A stretch of 34,953 nucleotides of DNA from a virus. A model generated the notes under the pieces. The model saw nothing but the letters and a program-made list of their open reading frames with translations, did no database searches and had not been told where the DNA came from. Location: IMG/VR virus record IMGVR_UViG_3300025151_000138, positions 1-34,953 of that record, one strand, 5' to 3'. Position 1 is the stretch's first letter; each line of letters starts with the position of its first letter. The position numbers were made by a program, and so were the translations under genes. Shown piece by piece: positions 1 through 8,152 of this stretch.

Positions 1-276
1 AATAGTGTATCTAAAACTCTTAGTGGCTATCTAACACAAACTGACTGGATTGTCATCAGGGAACAGGACAATGGTACTGCAAAGCCAGCAGACCTTGCAC
101 AGTGGCGTACAGACCTAAGAGCAAAAGCTGATGCACTAGAGACTGCTATTGATGATAAGTCAGATGTTGCAGGTCTTGAGGCTATGACAGTGTTTACACA
201 AGAGATGGTAGATGCTGGTAAAAAAGCTTCTGAGTTTAATGATTGGCCTGTTAATCCTAGAGAAAGTGCAGTATAA
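1..276 (+). CDS. Tail-assembly-chaperone-like protein, C-terminal part (5' end outside window)
   Basis: Frame 1 is open from the first base to a TAA at 274-276, giving the last 91 residues of a protein whose start lies to the left. The visible part holds TDW-x-V-x-R-E followed by an arginine- and alanine-rich helix (QWRTDLRAKADALETAID). This arrangement, TDW then W-x-x-x-R-x-x-L-R, is typical of the C-terminal domain of small phage tail fibre assembly/chaperone proteins (Phage_tail_APC type). That identification is from memory of the family. It lies directly before other tail genes, three bases ahead of the next start. It could equally be the end of a longer fibre or baseplate protein. Confidence 0.6.
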   Translation, partial: NSVSKTLSGYLTQTDWIVIREQDNGTAKPADLAQWRTDLRAKADALETAIDDKSDVAGLEAMTVFTQEMVDAGKKASEFNDWPVNPRESAV

Positions 277-279
277 TAG

Positions 280-654
280 ATGAAACTATTAGCTGCCATA
301 ACTCTTGTTGCTTGTTTTACAATACTGCCCAGTTGTGTGACAGCACAAGAAACTTGGAAGAAAGGTGATAAGGTAGCAGCATTTTTTATCTGTAAAGAAG
401 AAAAAGATATAATGGATATTGTTTTAGCTGACTCTAAAGGTATACAAAACTTTAAAGGTTTAATAGTAGAAAAAAGAATTACCAGAGATTGTATTGCTCT
501 TAGACCACCAGCAATGTTTATTGTCGATGATGTAATTGGAAGCTATAAAGACTATAAGGGTGAAGAAACTGCAATAATGAAAATAGTATCACCTAAAAAT
601 AAACTATTAGCAGGTTATATAGTAGCGGCTGGAATACCAGATAAAGGAATTTAA
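280..654 (+). CDS. Small secreted protein or lipoprotein, unknown function
   Basis: This 124-aa protein opens with a clear signal peptide: MKLL, a hydrophobic core to about residue 16, then LPSC at 16-19 and VTA-Q at 20-23. It could be a lipoprotein lipidated at Cys19 (imperfect lipobox, Pro at -2) or be cut after Ala22. The mature part has no motif I recognise. A small exported protein among tail genes could be a moron-type cell-surface or superinfection-exclusion factor, or a minor virion component; this is inference. No good ribosome-binding site precedes the ATG. It starts 3 bases after the upstream stop, so it is probably translationally coupled. Confidence 0.7.
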   Translation: MKLLAAITLVACFTILPSCVTAQETWKKGDKVAAFFICKEEKDIMDIVLADSKGIQNFKGLIVEKRITRDCIALRPPAMFIVDDVIGSYKDYKGEETAIMKIVSPKNKLLAGYIVAAGIPDKGI

Positions 655-656
655 TA

Positions 657-1562
657 ATGGCAAGTACATATACTACTCGCATTAGACTAGAGAAGCAAGG
701 TGATGGAGAAAACCCTAATAGTTGGGGTGCAATTCTAAATCAAAATGTAATTGATCTGGTTGATGATGCTATTGCTGCATATACTACTATTGTAGTATCT
801 TCTGCAGATGTAACATTGACAACTGCTGATGGTACATCAGATCAGGCTAGATCAGCTTTTCTTGAATTATCAGGAACTGTATCTTCTAGTCTTAATATAC
901 TTGTGCCTGAACAATCAAAAGGTTTTATTGTAAATGATAAAACTACTAGAGAAAATTCTGCTACTATAACAGTTAAAACTGATTCTGGTAGTGGCACTGC
1001 AATTGCATCAGGTGAAATACGTCAATTAGTTTGTGATAAAGTTTCAGTATTTTCTTTAACAGAGAGCACTGAAGGTCTTGCTCTTTTATCTGCGTCTAAT
1101 ACATTTACTGATACGAATACATTTGCATCTGCTGTAGGTTTTGCTACTAGTGTTTCTGCCACTGAAATATTTGCTAGTGCTGCAGCATTTAACTCTGTTA
1201 CAACTTCAGTTCAAAATGTAGGTAAGGCAACCTTTACAAAACAAGTTGCAGGTACACCTGTAACGCTTACTGATGCAGCATCTATCGCATTAAATTTAAC
1301 TACAGGTACAAACTTTATTGTTAGTTTAGGTGGTAATCGTACATTAGAAAATCCTAGTAATGCTGTTGTAGGACAGACAGGGCAGATATATGTTATTCAA
1401 GATGGTACGGGAAGTAGAACATTAGCGTTTGGCGATGCTTATAATTTTCCAAATAATAGCACGCCTGTTATGTCTACATCTGCAAGTTCAGTAGATTTAC
1501 TAGTATATAATGTAAGAGGTGTTTCAGCTATAGATACAGTTTTTGTTTCATCTTTTGGATAA
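657..1562 (+). CDS. Tail fibre-like virion protein
   Basis: 301 aa. The first 40 residues contain R-L-E-K-Q-G-D-G-E-N-P-N-S-W-G-x-x-L-N-Q-N and a helix. This G-x-G-E-x-x-x-x-WG-x-x-x-N-x-N signature begins many marine phage fibre or fibre-adaptor proteins. The rest is Ser/Thr/Ala/Val-rich and probably beta-structured. The C-terminus (about 225-301: GGNRTLENPSN, GQTGQIYVIQDGTGSRTL) matches a domain that recurs at the ends of pelagic phage fibres. It is therefore likely an exposed tail fibre or its adaptor, in the virion and contacting the host. AAAGGA lies 8 bases before the ATG. Fibre assignment is by family resemblance only. Confidence 0.7.
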   Translation: MASTYTTRIRLEKQGDGENPNSWGAILNQNVIDLVDDAIAAYTTIVVSSADVTLTTADGTSDQARSAFLELSGTVSSSLNILVPEQSKGFIVNDKTTRENSATITVKTDSGSGTAIASGEIRQLVCDKVSVFSLTESTEGLALLSASNTFTDTNTFASAVGFATSVSATEIFASAAAFNSVTTSVQNVGKATFTKQVAGTPVTLTDAASIALNLTTGTNFIVSLGGNRTLENPSNAVVGQTGQIYVIQDGTGSRTLAFGDAYNFPNNSTPVMSTSASSVDLLVYNVRGVSAIDTVFVSSFG

Positions 1563-1569
1563 AATATAA

Positions 1570-3444
1570 ATGTCTTCTACTGCATCAACTCTTTCTAAAT
1601 TTAATTTTAAACCCGGTATTCGTCGTGAGTCAACTCAGTACTCTGAGGAAGGATCATGGTTTGATTGTGATCGTGTAAGATTTAGAGAAGGTAAACCTGA
1701 AAATATAAGAGGTTATCAAAAGCATACTACTAATGATATACTTGGTGTAGGCAGAGACTTAAAAACTTGGATTAATAATAATACAGTTAAACTTTTATCT
1801 GTAGGTACGGAAAAGAAACTATATCTTCTTGATGGTGATTTTCCTTATGATATTACACCAATTGTAAATACAGTTAGTATTGGTAATATTGGAACACAGG
1901 GTAGCTTTTCTACTAGTGTAGGTTCACCACTTATTGAGGTAAGTCTTAATAATAGCGGTGTTAGTATTGGAGACTTTATTGAGTTTTCAAATACCTCTAT
2001 TAACGGATTTGGTACAAATGGTGCAGACTTTTCTACCTCTGCATTTGGTGGTCCTGTATTTGAAGCTGTAAGTGTATCAGGTTTAAATCATTTTTATATT
2101 AGTGTAGCAAGCGTTGCTACAAGCACAGAGACAAACCAAGGTCATGGTGTAGCAGGTTTTCTTCTTGCTACAGGACAGCTAAATCCAATTCAAGGTTTAG
2201 GTTATGGTGCAGGAGTATATAATGCTGGTGCTTCTACAACAGGAGAACGAGCATGGAATAGTCCTGCTGACTCGTCTAATATTACTTTTCTTGCAACACA
2301 GTGGTCCTTGGATAACTTTGGTGAAGACCTTCTTGCTGTTCGTCGCGGAAGTAACTTACTTCACTGGGATGCAGATGCAAGTACTACTCCAGTAAGAACT
2401 TCAATTGTAGGAACTGCTCCTTCTCAAATAAATAGTATTGTTGTTTCACCTAATGATCGTCATGTTCTTGCATTTGGTACAGAAGAATATGGTACATCTA
2501 CATTTAATCCTCTACTTATTAGATGGTCTGATCAAGAAAACTATGCTAACTGGATACCTTCAGTTTCTTCTACAGCAGGAGAGTTACAGCTAATTGACGG
2601 TACACAAATTCAAGGTGGTATTCGTTCACGTAATGCTATTCACGTATGGACAGATAAAGCAATGTATGCTTTGCAGTTTGTTGGTCCACCATTTATATTT
2701 AATCTTACACAACTAGGTTCTAACTGTGGCTTGATTGGTCCACATGCAGCAATTAATGTAGACGGTGCAAGTTTCTGGATGAGTGACAATAACTTCTTTG
2801 TCTTTGATGGTAGAGTACGAAAACTAAATTGCACAGTAAGACGTTATCTTTATGATGATTTTAATATGACTAATAAAGATAAAGTCTTCGCAGGAGTTAA
2901 TGCAGAGTTTCATGAAGTTATTTGGTTGTATCCTAAAGAAGGTTCTTCTGAACCTAATGCCTATGTTATTTATAACTTTATGGAAGACACATGGTATTAC
3001 GGTACGTCTTTCTACACAACATTTAATAATAGCGATGTGTTCTTAAATACAATTGCAACAGGAAGAGTTTCTGCTACTGCAGATACATATATCTGGGACA
3101 ATGAACCTACATCTGTCTTTACTGGCGATGGTCAAGCGTTGTCTTCTTTTCTTGAGTCTGCAGACTTTGACATTCAAGATGGCGATCAGATTATGTTTAT
3201 GAATAAAATTGTTCCTGACTATACAATAAATCAAGGTTCAATTAAGTTTTCAATTAATACTAAAATGTATCCTGCTGCTACTACAATTGAAAAAGGACCA
3301 TACACTATTAATAACGCTACACAGAAGATTGACTTTCGTGCACGTGGAAGACAGGCAAACATTAGAGTATCTACTGCTGACTCAGGCACTTCATGGAAGT
3401 GGGGCAGTGTTCGACTAGGACTACAACCAGATGGTAAACGATAA
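1570..3444 (+). CDS. Tail nozzle / packaged-DNA-stabilisation-like protein (P22 gp10-like)
   Basis: 624 aa. The N-terminus F-K-P-G-I-R-R-E-S-T-Q-Y-(x5)-W-F-D-C-D-R-V-R-F-R-E-G-x-P-E is a strongly conserved opening in podophage proteins related to P22 gp10 and T7 gp12-type nozzle proteins. The body has many W-, G- and D-rich blades (for example WSDQENYANW near residue 320, then LQLIDGTQIQGG and AMYALQFVGPP), consistent with a beta-propeller. It likely forms the distal tail tube that retains packaged DNA. The ribosome-binding site is weak. The stop overlaps the next start (TAATG). I am confident of the structural role and less so of the exact equivalent. Confidence 0.75.
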   Translation: MSSTASTLSKFNFKPGIRRESTQYSEEGSWFDCDRVRFREGKPENIRGYQKHTTNDILGVGRDLKTWINNNTVKLLSVGTEKKLYLLDGDFPYDITPIVNTVSIGNIGTQGSFSTSVGSPLIEVSLNNSGVSIGDFIEFSNTSINGFGTNGADFSTSAFGGPVFEAVSVSGLNHFYISVASVATSTETNQGHGVAGFLLATGQLNPIQGLGYGAGVYNAGASTTGERAWNSPADSSNITFLATQWSLDNFGEDLLAVRRGSNLLHWDADASTTPVRTSIVGTAPSQINSIVVSPNDRHVLAFGTEEYGTSTFNPLLIRWSDQENYANWIPSVSSTAGELQLIDGTQIQGGIRSRNAIHVWTDKAMYALQFVGPPFIFNLTQLGSNCGLIGPHAAINVDGASFWMSDNNFFVFDGRVRKLNCTVRRYLYDDFNMTNKDKVFAGVNAEFHEVIWLYPKEGSSEPNAYVIYNFMEDTWYYGTSFYTTFNNSDVFLNTIATGRVSATADTYIWDNEPTSVFTGDGQALSSFLESADFDIQDGDQIMFMNKIVPDYTINQGSIKFSINTKMYPAATTIEKGPYTINNATQKIDFRARGRQANIRVSTADSGTSWKWGSVRLGLQPDGKR

Positions 3445-3719
3445 TGGCTTTTCTTTATCCTGAACTACCCCAGTATGCACACTTAGATAAGAATGATGTA
3501 GAAAAACTATACAATCTTTTACTTTCATATGCTGGAGAATTAAAGTTTCTTCTTGAAGCAAGAGATGTACTGGTTGATAGTACACCTGCATCTAAAGTTT
3601 TAACAGTAGTTACAGTAGCTTCTATAGGAAGACCTGCTAATGGAGATGTAGTATTTGCTGCAAGTGCAGGTAAATATAGAGGTTATGTAAGTGGAACAGG
3701 ATGGGTGGACTTTCATTAA
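3444..3719 (+). CDS. Conserved small phage virion-associated protein
   Basis: 91 aa, starting on the TAATG overlap with the nozzle-like gene. The N-terminal half (residues 1-45) is helical and acidic. The C-terminal half is beta-like and ends GKYRGYVSGTGWVDF, a motif I associate with small proteins and fibre ends in marine phage tail regions. The protein is hydrophilic, with no signal peptide or membrane segment. Tight coupling to neighbours suggests a minor tail component. No specific function can be assigned. Confidence 0.65.
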   Translation: MAFLYPELPQYAHLDKNDVEKLYNLLLSYAGELKFLLEARDVLVDSTPASKVLTVVTVASIGRPANGDVVFAASAGKYRGYVSGTGWVDFH

Positions 3720-3925
3720 TGAATGATATATTTAAAACAGCACAATTTTTACAAGACAGTAATTATATTATGAATATAAATAAAGGTCTAGTACAGCCAC
3801 CTGAATATACTACAGGTTCACCTATGGCATATTCACAAGCACCATTGTATAATAATCCTAATACTTTACATGCTGATATGACACAAGCACAATCAAACTA
3901 TATGAATCCAAAACAGGTACTATAA
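3719..3925 (+). CDS. Small hypothetical protein in tail operon
   Basis: 68 aa. I place the start at the ATG of the TAATG overlap (MNDIFKTAQF). An in-frame ATG lies 18 bases upstream, inside the previous gene, but the coupled ATG follows a GGTGG ribosome-binding site. The protein is rich in Asn, Gln, Tyr and Pro and looks disordered, similar in composition to the N-terminus of the large protein that follows one base later. No motif is recognised. It may be a short virion peptide or a scaffold for the next protein (inference). Confidence 0.55.
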   Translation: MNDIFKTAQFLQDSNYIMNINKGLVQPPEYTTGSPMAYSQAPLYNNPNTLHADMTQAQSNYMNPKQVL

Positions 3926-3926
3926 G

Positions 3927-6900
3927 ATGAACTATATTAATCCAGATGCACCAGCAGCAGGGCTTACTCGTTTACTAAATATGCGAGATAATAATCCTGC
4001 TATGCAGTTAGCTTATATGCCTACTAAAGATATAGCCGCTATGGGTAGAATGGGTGGACTAGAATTTAATCCTTATTCAGGTATACCACAAGCACGTGGT
4101 GTTGCTGCAGTGGCAGAGGGTGGTAGTATTGATAAAGCACCACTGTCACCTATGGCAGATGAACTTGCAAGCCGTGGACGTTATGGTGACACTATGTTGT
4201 TGCATGTACGTCCTGATGAATTACAAGGACTTGCATCTCTTGGTACATTAACAATCAATCCTGATACAGGACTACCAGAAGCATTTAATTTTAAATCACT
4301 TCTTCCTGCAGTAGGTGCAATTGCTGGTAGTATTCTTCTTGGTCCGGCTTTTGGTGCTGTAGTTGGACCTGCGTTTGGCGTTGGTATTGGTGCAGGACTT
4401 GGATCATTTGCTGGTGGTCTTGCGGCTGGGCAAAAGCCGGGACAAGCTGCACTAGGTGGTTTAATATCAGGTGCTACAGCAGGATTTATGCAGGGACTTA
4501 CACCGGGATTAGAACAAACACCGGGAACAGGTATAGACCCACTAGTGACAGCACCAGCGGGCGAGAGTGTAGGTAATATATATCCTTCAGGATCAGTAAA
4601 TTTAGGAGAAGCAGGAGTATTTGGTGGCGGTCGCGAGGCAATCAAAGACATTACGGCAAGGACGCTACCATTTGAAAGTATTGTAGATACTGCTGCTTTT
4701 AATGCACTACCAGAAAGTACTATAGCTTATGGGACACAATTAGGACAACCATCTTTTCAAACTATAAGCGGTAAAGCTGTAAAGGAAGGATTGTTTACTC
4801 CTGCTTTACCTGCTACAGGAATTACACCACAACAAGCGATAGATGCTGGTGCTATAATACCAGATATGACTGTAGCACAAAGAGCAAGTCAAGTTCTTAC
4901 TAGCCCTACAACCTACGTTGGTGCAGGTCTTAGCACCATGTTAACACCACCACCTGCTCCAGAGTTTGAAGAACCTGAACCATTAGAACTTGGTTCATCA
5001 TCATATGTACCACGTAAGCGTACACTTGTTGGTGGTCAACCACGTGAACCTGAAACAACTGCAGAGATACTTGCACGTATGACAGGTGGTGGTGATGCAC
5101 AACCTCTTGCAAGTCAGTTCAGATACATATCAGAAGGTGGTTTAGTTGCATTGCAAGAAGGTGGTCAAGCTAAACAATTTATTGATCAACCTAAATTAAC
5201 TCAAATGTCTATAACACCAGAAAGTCAAAGAGTAAGGAATGATACTTCTCAACCTCAACAAAATATATCTAATAGATTTTTTGATGAGTTAGAAAGTAAA
5301 GGTGGTATTATGGCTATAATGTCTCGTTTACTTCTAAGAAATAATCCAGAAGCTATACAATTTGTAAATCAAAATGCTTCAATTCCTAATTCTTCTTCTG
5401 GTGGTTTAACCTCATTTGATACAGCAGATAGGGGGTTATATACAAAGTATTCTGGTGGTTTAGTTGCACTTCAAGAAGGTGGTACACCTGAACAGGGAGT
5501 ATTACAATCACAACAAACACCAGTTCTACAACAACAGGAACAACAGATATCTGAGCGTGCACGGCAGGATGAACTATTACAACGTGATCAGGCAATGTCA
5601 CGTGGACAGCAGTTTATTGAACAACCTACAGGTAATCAACAACTGTTTCAACAGATGCAAAATGTAGGTCAAGTTATTGGACAACAAGTAGCACAAGGAC
5701 CAGAATCATATGCAACTCCATCGGGTCAGTCAGCTGCTCCTTCTTCCTTTGTTTCTGGTACTAGCTTTGGGTTTAACACAGGTGGGTTGGTAGGGTTAGC
5801 TGAAGGTGGTGTAGTTTCTCTAAAACGAGGTGGTGAACCTGATCAAATAGAAAATGTACTGCCTGTAACTTTACAGTCTACAATGAAAAGATTAGGAATT
5901 AAAGATGCTACTCCTTTTCTAGAGTTTGCACAAAAGACAAAACAGATTGAAAGTTCTGGTGGTGTTAATAGAATTAATCCAAATAGTAGTGCCAGAGGAG
6001 ACTTTCAATGGTTAACTAAAGTTAATCCTAAAGCAAAAAAAGGTGTGCACGGTTCAGTTAAAACTGCAGTTAATAGAACTATAGCTTCATATAAAAGAAT
6101 GGGTCAAGATATTCCTCAGTGGTTAAAAACTTTAGATAAAAATTCTACTAAAAGTACAAAAGATTTAGAAGCAAATGTATTATCTTTAACACCTGATCAA
6201 GAACTAGAATTATTTTTTGGTAATATAGGTGAAGCAGTAGATAGTGATAAGTACTTAACTGAAATTGCTAAAGGTAATAAACAAGCAATGTTTGAAGCAT
6301 ATAGTGATATACATCACACAAGAGGGCAAAAAGATAAATCTACTAAAGATAGAGCCATTAAAACATTCTTTAGTGGTATGCCTGAACTTGATATAGATAA
6401 TCCTGTTCCAACAACTAAAGACATGTATGATGATAAACCTTTTAGTTCTGTTTATTCAGGTATGCCCGCTGTACAAAAAGAAACTCAAATGGCTAAGTTA
6501 GCTGATACAGAAAATGACGCAGGAATACTTTCTATATTAAAAAATATACTTAGTGGTGAAGATAAACAATATGAAGTACAGTCAGGAGATACTTTATCTG
6601 CTATCGCAAAACAACAAGGCATGTCTTTGGATGAGTTGCTTGAAGCAAATAAAAATATTTCTAATCCTAATGTTATTAGACAAGGACAAGAAATAACTGT
6701 TCCTGATCAAAGTTCCTTTTTAGATAGAGTACGTGGTGCACTAGGTTATGCACAGGGTGGTGATATTGGTCAGTACTTTGAAGGTCAGGTAGTTGGCAAT
6801 GGTGATGGTATGTCTGATCAAATACTCTTTGAAGTAGAAGGTAATAATCCTGACAAAGCCTTGCTAAGTCGTGACGAATATGTTATACCTGCAGATGTAG

Positions 6901-7043
6901 TAGCAATGCTTGGTAATGGTTCTTCTAATGCAGGATCAGATCAGTTAGATAATTTTATTAAGGGTGTACGTCAAGAATCTTTTGGGACACAAAAGCAACA
7001 AAGAGAACTTAATGCACAACAAGGTTTAAGAGGGTTAGTATAA
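3927..7043 (+). CDS. Large virion protein with transglycosylase-like and LysM domains
   Basis: 1038 aa. In order: two related short modules at 32-57 and 95-120 sharing G-x-L-x-x-NP-x-(T/S)-G-(L/I)-P; a Gly/Ala-rich hydrophobic zipper at about 128-190; GG-L-V-A-L-Q-E-GG at 404-413 and 510-519 and a variant at 619-628; Gln-rich stretches at 520-600; a lysozyme-like segment at about 655-800 with the putative catalytic Glu675 in QIESSGG followed by ARGDFQWL; a LysM domain at 882-926 (YEVQSGDTLSAIA to ITVP); and a C-terminal module with LLSRDEYVIPADVVAMLGNGS at about 979-999. It is likely a virion-associated peptidoglycan-degrading protein used at DNA entry. LysM is firm, transglycosylase probable, role inferred. 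The stop overlaps the next start. Confidence 0.78.
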   Translation: MNYINPDAPAAGLTRLLNMRDNNPAMQLAYMPTKDIAAMGRMGGLEFNPYSGIPQARGVAAVAEGGSIDKAPLSPMADELASRGRYGDTMLLHVRPDELQGLASLGTLTINPDTGLPEAFNFKSLLPAVGAIAGSILLGPAFGAVVGPAFGVGIGAGLGSFAGGLAAGQKPGQAALGGLISGATAGFMQGLTPGLEQTPGTGIDPLVTAPAGESVGNIYPSGSVNLGEAGVFGGGREAIKDITARTLPFESIVDTAAFNALPESTIAYGTQLGQPSFQTISGKAVKEGLFTPALPATGITPQQAIDAGAIIPDMTVAQRASQVLTSPTTYVGAGLSTMLTPPPAPEFEEPEPLELGSSSYVPRKRTLVGGQPREPETTAEILARMTGGGDAQPLASQFRYISEGGLVALQEGGQAKQFIDQPKLTQMSITPESQRVRNDTSQPQQNISNRFFDELESKGGIMAIMSRLLLRNNPEAIQFVNQNASIPNSSSGGLTSFDTADRGLYTKYSGGLVALQEGGTPEQGVLQSQQTPVLQQQEQQISERARQDELLQRDQAMSRGQQFIEQPTGNQQLFQQMQNVGQVIGQQVAQGPESYATPSGQSAAPSSFVSGTSFGFNTGGLVGLAEGGVVSLKRGGEPDQIENVLPVTLQSTMKRLGIKDATPFLEFAQKTKQIESSGGVNRINPNSSARGDFQWLTKVNPKAKKGVHGSVKTAVNRTIASYKRMGQDIPQWLKTLDKNSTKSTKDLEANVLSLTPDQELELFFGNIGEAVDSDKYLTEIAKGNKQAMFEAYSDIHHTRGQKDKSTKDRAIKTFFSGMPELDIDNPVPTTKDMYDDKPFSSVYSGMPAVQKETQMAKLADTENDAGILSILKNILSGEDKQYEVQSGDTLSAIAKQQGMSLDELLEANKNISNPNVIRQGQEITVPDQSSFLDRVRGALGYAQGGDIGQYFEGQVVGNGDGMSDQILFEVEGNNPDKALLSRDEYVIPADVVAMLGNGSSNAGSDQLDNFIKGVRQESFGTQKQQRELNAQQGLRGLV

Positions 7044-7702
7044 TGGGCGGATCAATAGGTACACCTGTAGCACCTACAACACCAGCACCTACAACACCAG
7101 CACCTACAACACCATCAACTCCACAGTTGGTAAATCGTGGTGCAGGTGTGTCTACACTACCAGTGTCACCAACAGGTCCAACAGGTTCAACAGGTCCAAC
7201 AGGTCTTCCAAGTGTATCTAATAAAGGTGGTGGTTCTGCTACTTTACCCTCTCCTACATTTGCTAGTGATCCAGTAGTAGCACAACCGTTACCACCTGTA
7301 CCACAGTTTCAATCAACAGCAGGTTTGTTTTCACCACTATTTTCACAACCTGCACCACCTATTATACAACAAGGTAATAAGGGTGGTGGTAGAACTGTTT
7401 CTCCCTCTACAGGTTTAACAAGTATACCTTTAGAACCATATGGTAGTTCTACTAATTCAACAGGAACTAGAGATGTAACAGATGTAACTGAATTATCAAG
7501 AACTACTTTTGATCCTGCATTAACTGCACGTGATACATTAGATAGAATAGAACTAATGGAGAAAAGATTTGCAGACCAAGATGCGGCAGAAGCAGCGGCA
7601 GCAGCTAGTGCACCTACTGCAGCAGAAAGACGGGCAGAAGAAGACAGACTATTTGCAGAGAGACAAAGAAGATTTCAGGAGCATCAAGCAATAGGTCATT
7701 AA
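7043..7702 (+). CDS. Pro/Thr-rich repetitive protein, probably virion-associated
   Basis: 219 aa, starting on a TAATG overlap and preceded by AGAGGG. The N-terminus holds three APTTP repeats. A short collagen-like run of G-P-T-G-S-T-G-P-T-G triplets follows at about 45-54. Three N-(K/R)-G-x-G-x-x-T-x-P/S blocks start near residues 31, 60 and 112. The C-terminal third (about 155-215) is an Ala/Glu/Arg-rich helix, probably a coiled coil. The composition suggests a disordered linker or spike followed by an oligomerisation helix. I know no family for it. Its place between two internal-virion-type genes suggests a structural role. Confidence 0.6.
   Translation: MGGSIGTPVAPTTPAPTTPAPTTPSTPQLVNRGAGVSTLPVSPTGPTGSTGPTGLPSVSNKGGGSATLPSPTFASDPVVAQPLPPVPQFQSTAGLFSPLFSQPAPPIIQQGNKGGGRTVSPSTGLTSIPLEPYGSSTNSTGTRDVTDVTELSRTTFDPALTARDTLDRIELMEKRFADQDAAEAAAAASAPTAAERRAEEDRLFAERQRRFQEHQAIGH
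7070..7114 (+). repeat. Three perfect 15-bp tandem repeats encoding APTTP
   Basis: The 15-bp unit GCACCTACAACACCA occurs three times head to tail without mismatch at 7070-7084, 7085-7099 and 7100-7114, within the N-terminal coding region of the Pro/Thr-rich gene. Perfect conservation including third positions points to recent slippage or duplication, so copy number may vary between related phages. Confidence 0.9.
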
Positions 7703-7720
7703 TAACAACAATAATAAAGA

Positions 7721-8152
7721 ATGAAACTAATAAGAATTGAACAAAACTGTGTAGAAGTTACTTGGCCTTATGTAAAGCATTTTATTAAAAAACCTGTAGA
7801 CAGGAGCATGAATGAAAGAGATATAGATGATGTTTACCTTTCTCTTCTCCACAATCAAATGCAGCTATGGGTTTTGGCAAGTGAAGAAGAAGGAATACTA
7901 GGAGCATGTATCACACAGTTGATACAGTATCCAAAATATAAAGCATTGTCTTTACCACTGGTAGGAACTAAGCCACATACAATAAGCAAGTGGTACGAGT
8001 ACACAATGGACAATAATTCTCCACTAATGCAGTGGGGTAAAGAGCAAGGAGCAGTAAGACTTGAGTGTTATGTCAGGGATGGCTGGCTAAAGTACACTAA
8101 GAAGTTTAACTTTAAAAAGTATTATACTACGATTGTAAAGGAAATTGAGTGA
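7721..8152 (+). CDS. GNAT-like phage protein
   Basis: 143 aa. The central QLWVLASEEEGILGACITQLIQYP and C-terminal GAVRLECYVRDGWLKYTKKFNFKKYYT follow the beta-strand/helix order of GNAT acyltransferase folds, including the terminal R-x-G-W-x-K-x-x-x-x-F-x-F segment. Such proteins sit among virion-assembly genes in many podophages, comparable in place to T7 gp13. The classical acetyl-CoA loop (R/Q-x-x-G-x-G/A) is not obvious, so it may not be an active enzyme. Its stop overlaps the next ATG (TGATG). The preceding ribosome-binding site is poor (AATAAAGA). Confidence 0.6.
   Translation: MKLIRIEQNCVEVTWPYVKHFIKKPVDRSMNERDIDDVYLSLLHNQMQLWVLASEEEGILGACITQLIQYPKYKALSLPLVGTKPHTISKWYEYTMDNNSPLMQWGKEQGAVRLECYVRDGWLKYTKKFNFKKYYTTIVKEIE

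Noticed and set aside
4181-4651. 156-aa open frame on the minus strand
   Set aside because: It is the antisense of the Gly/Ala/Pro-rich part of the 1038-aa gene. Its Pro/Ser-rich translation is an artefact of that composition; it has no ribosome-binding site and the strand runs against the operon.
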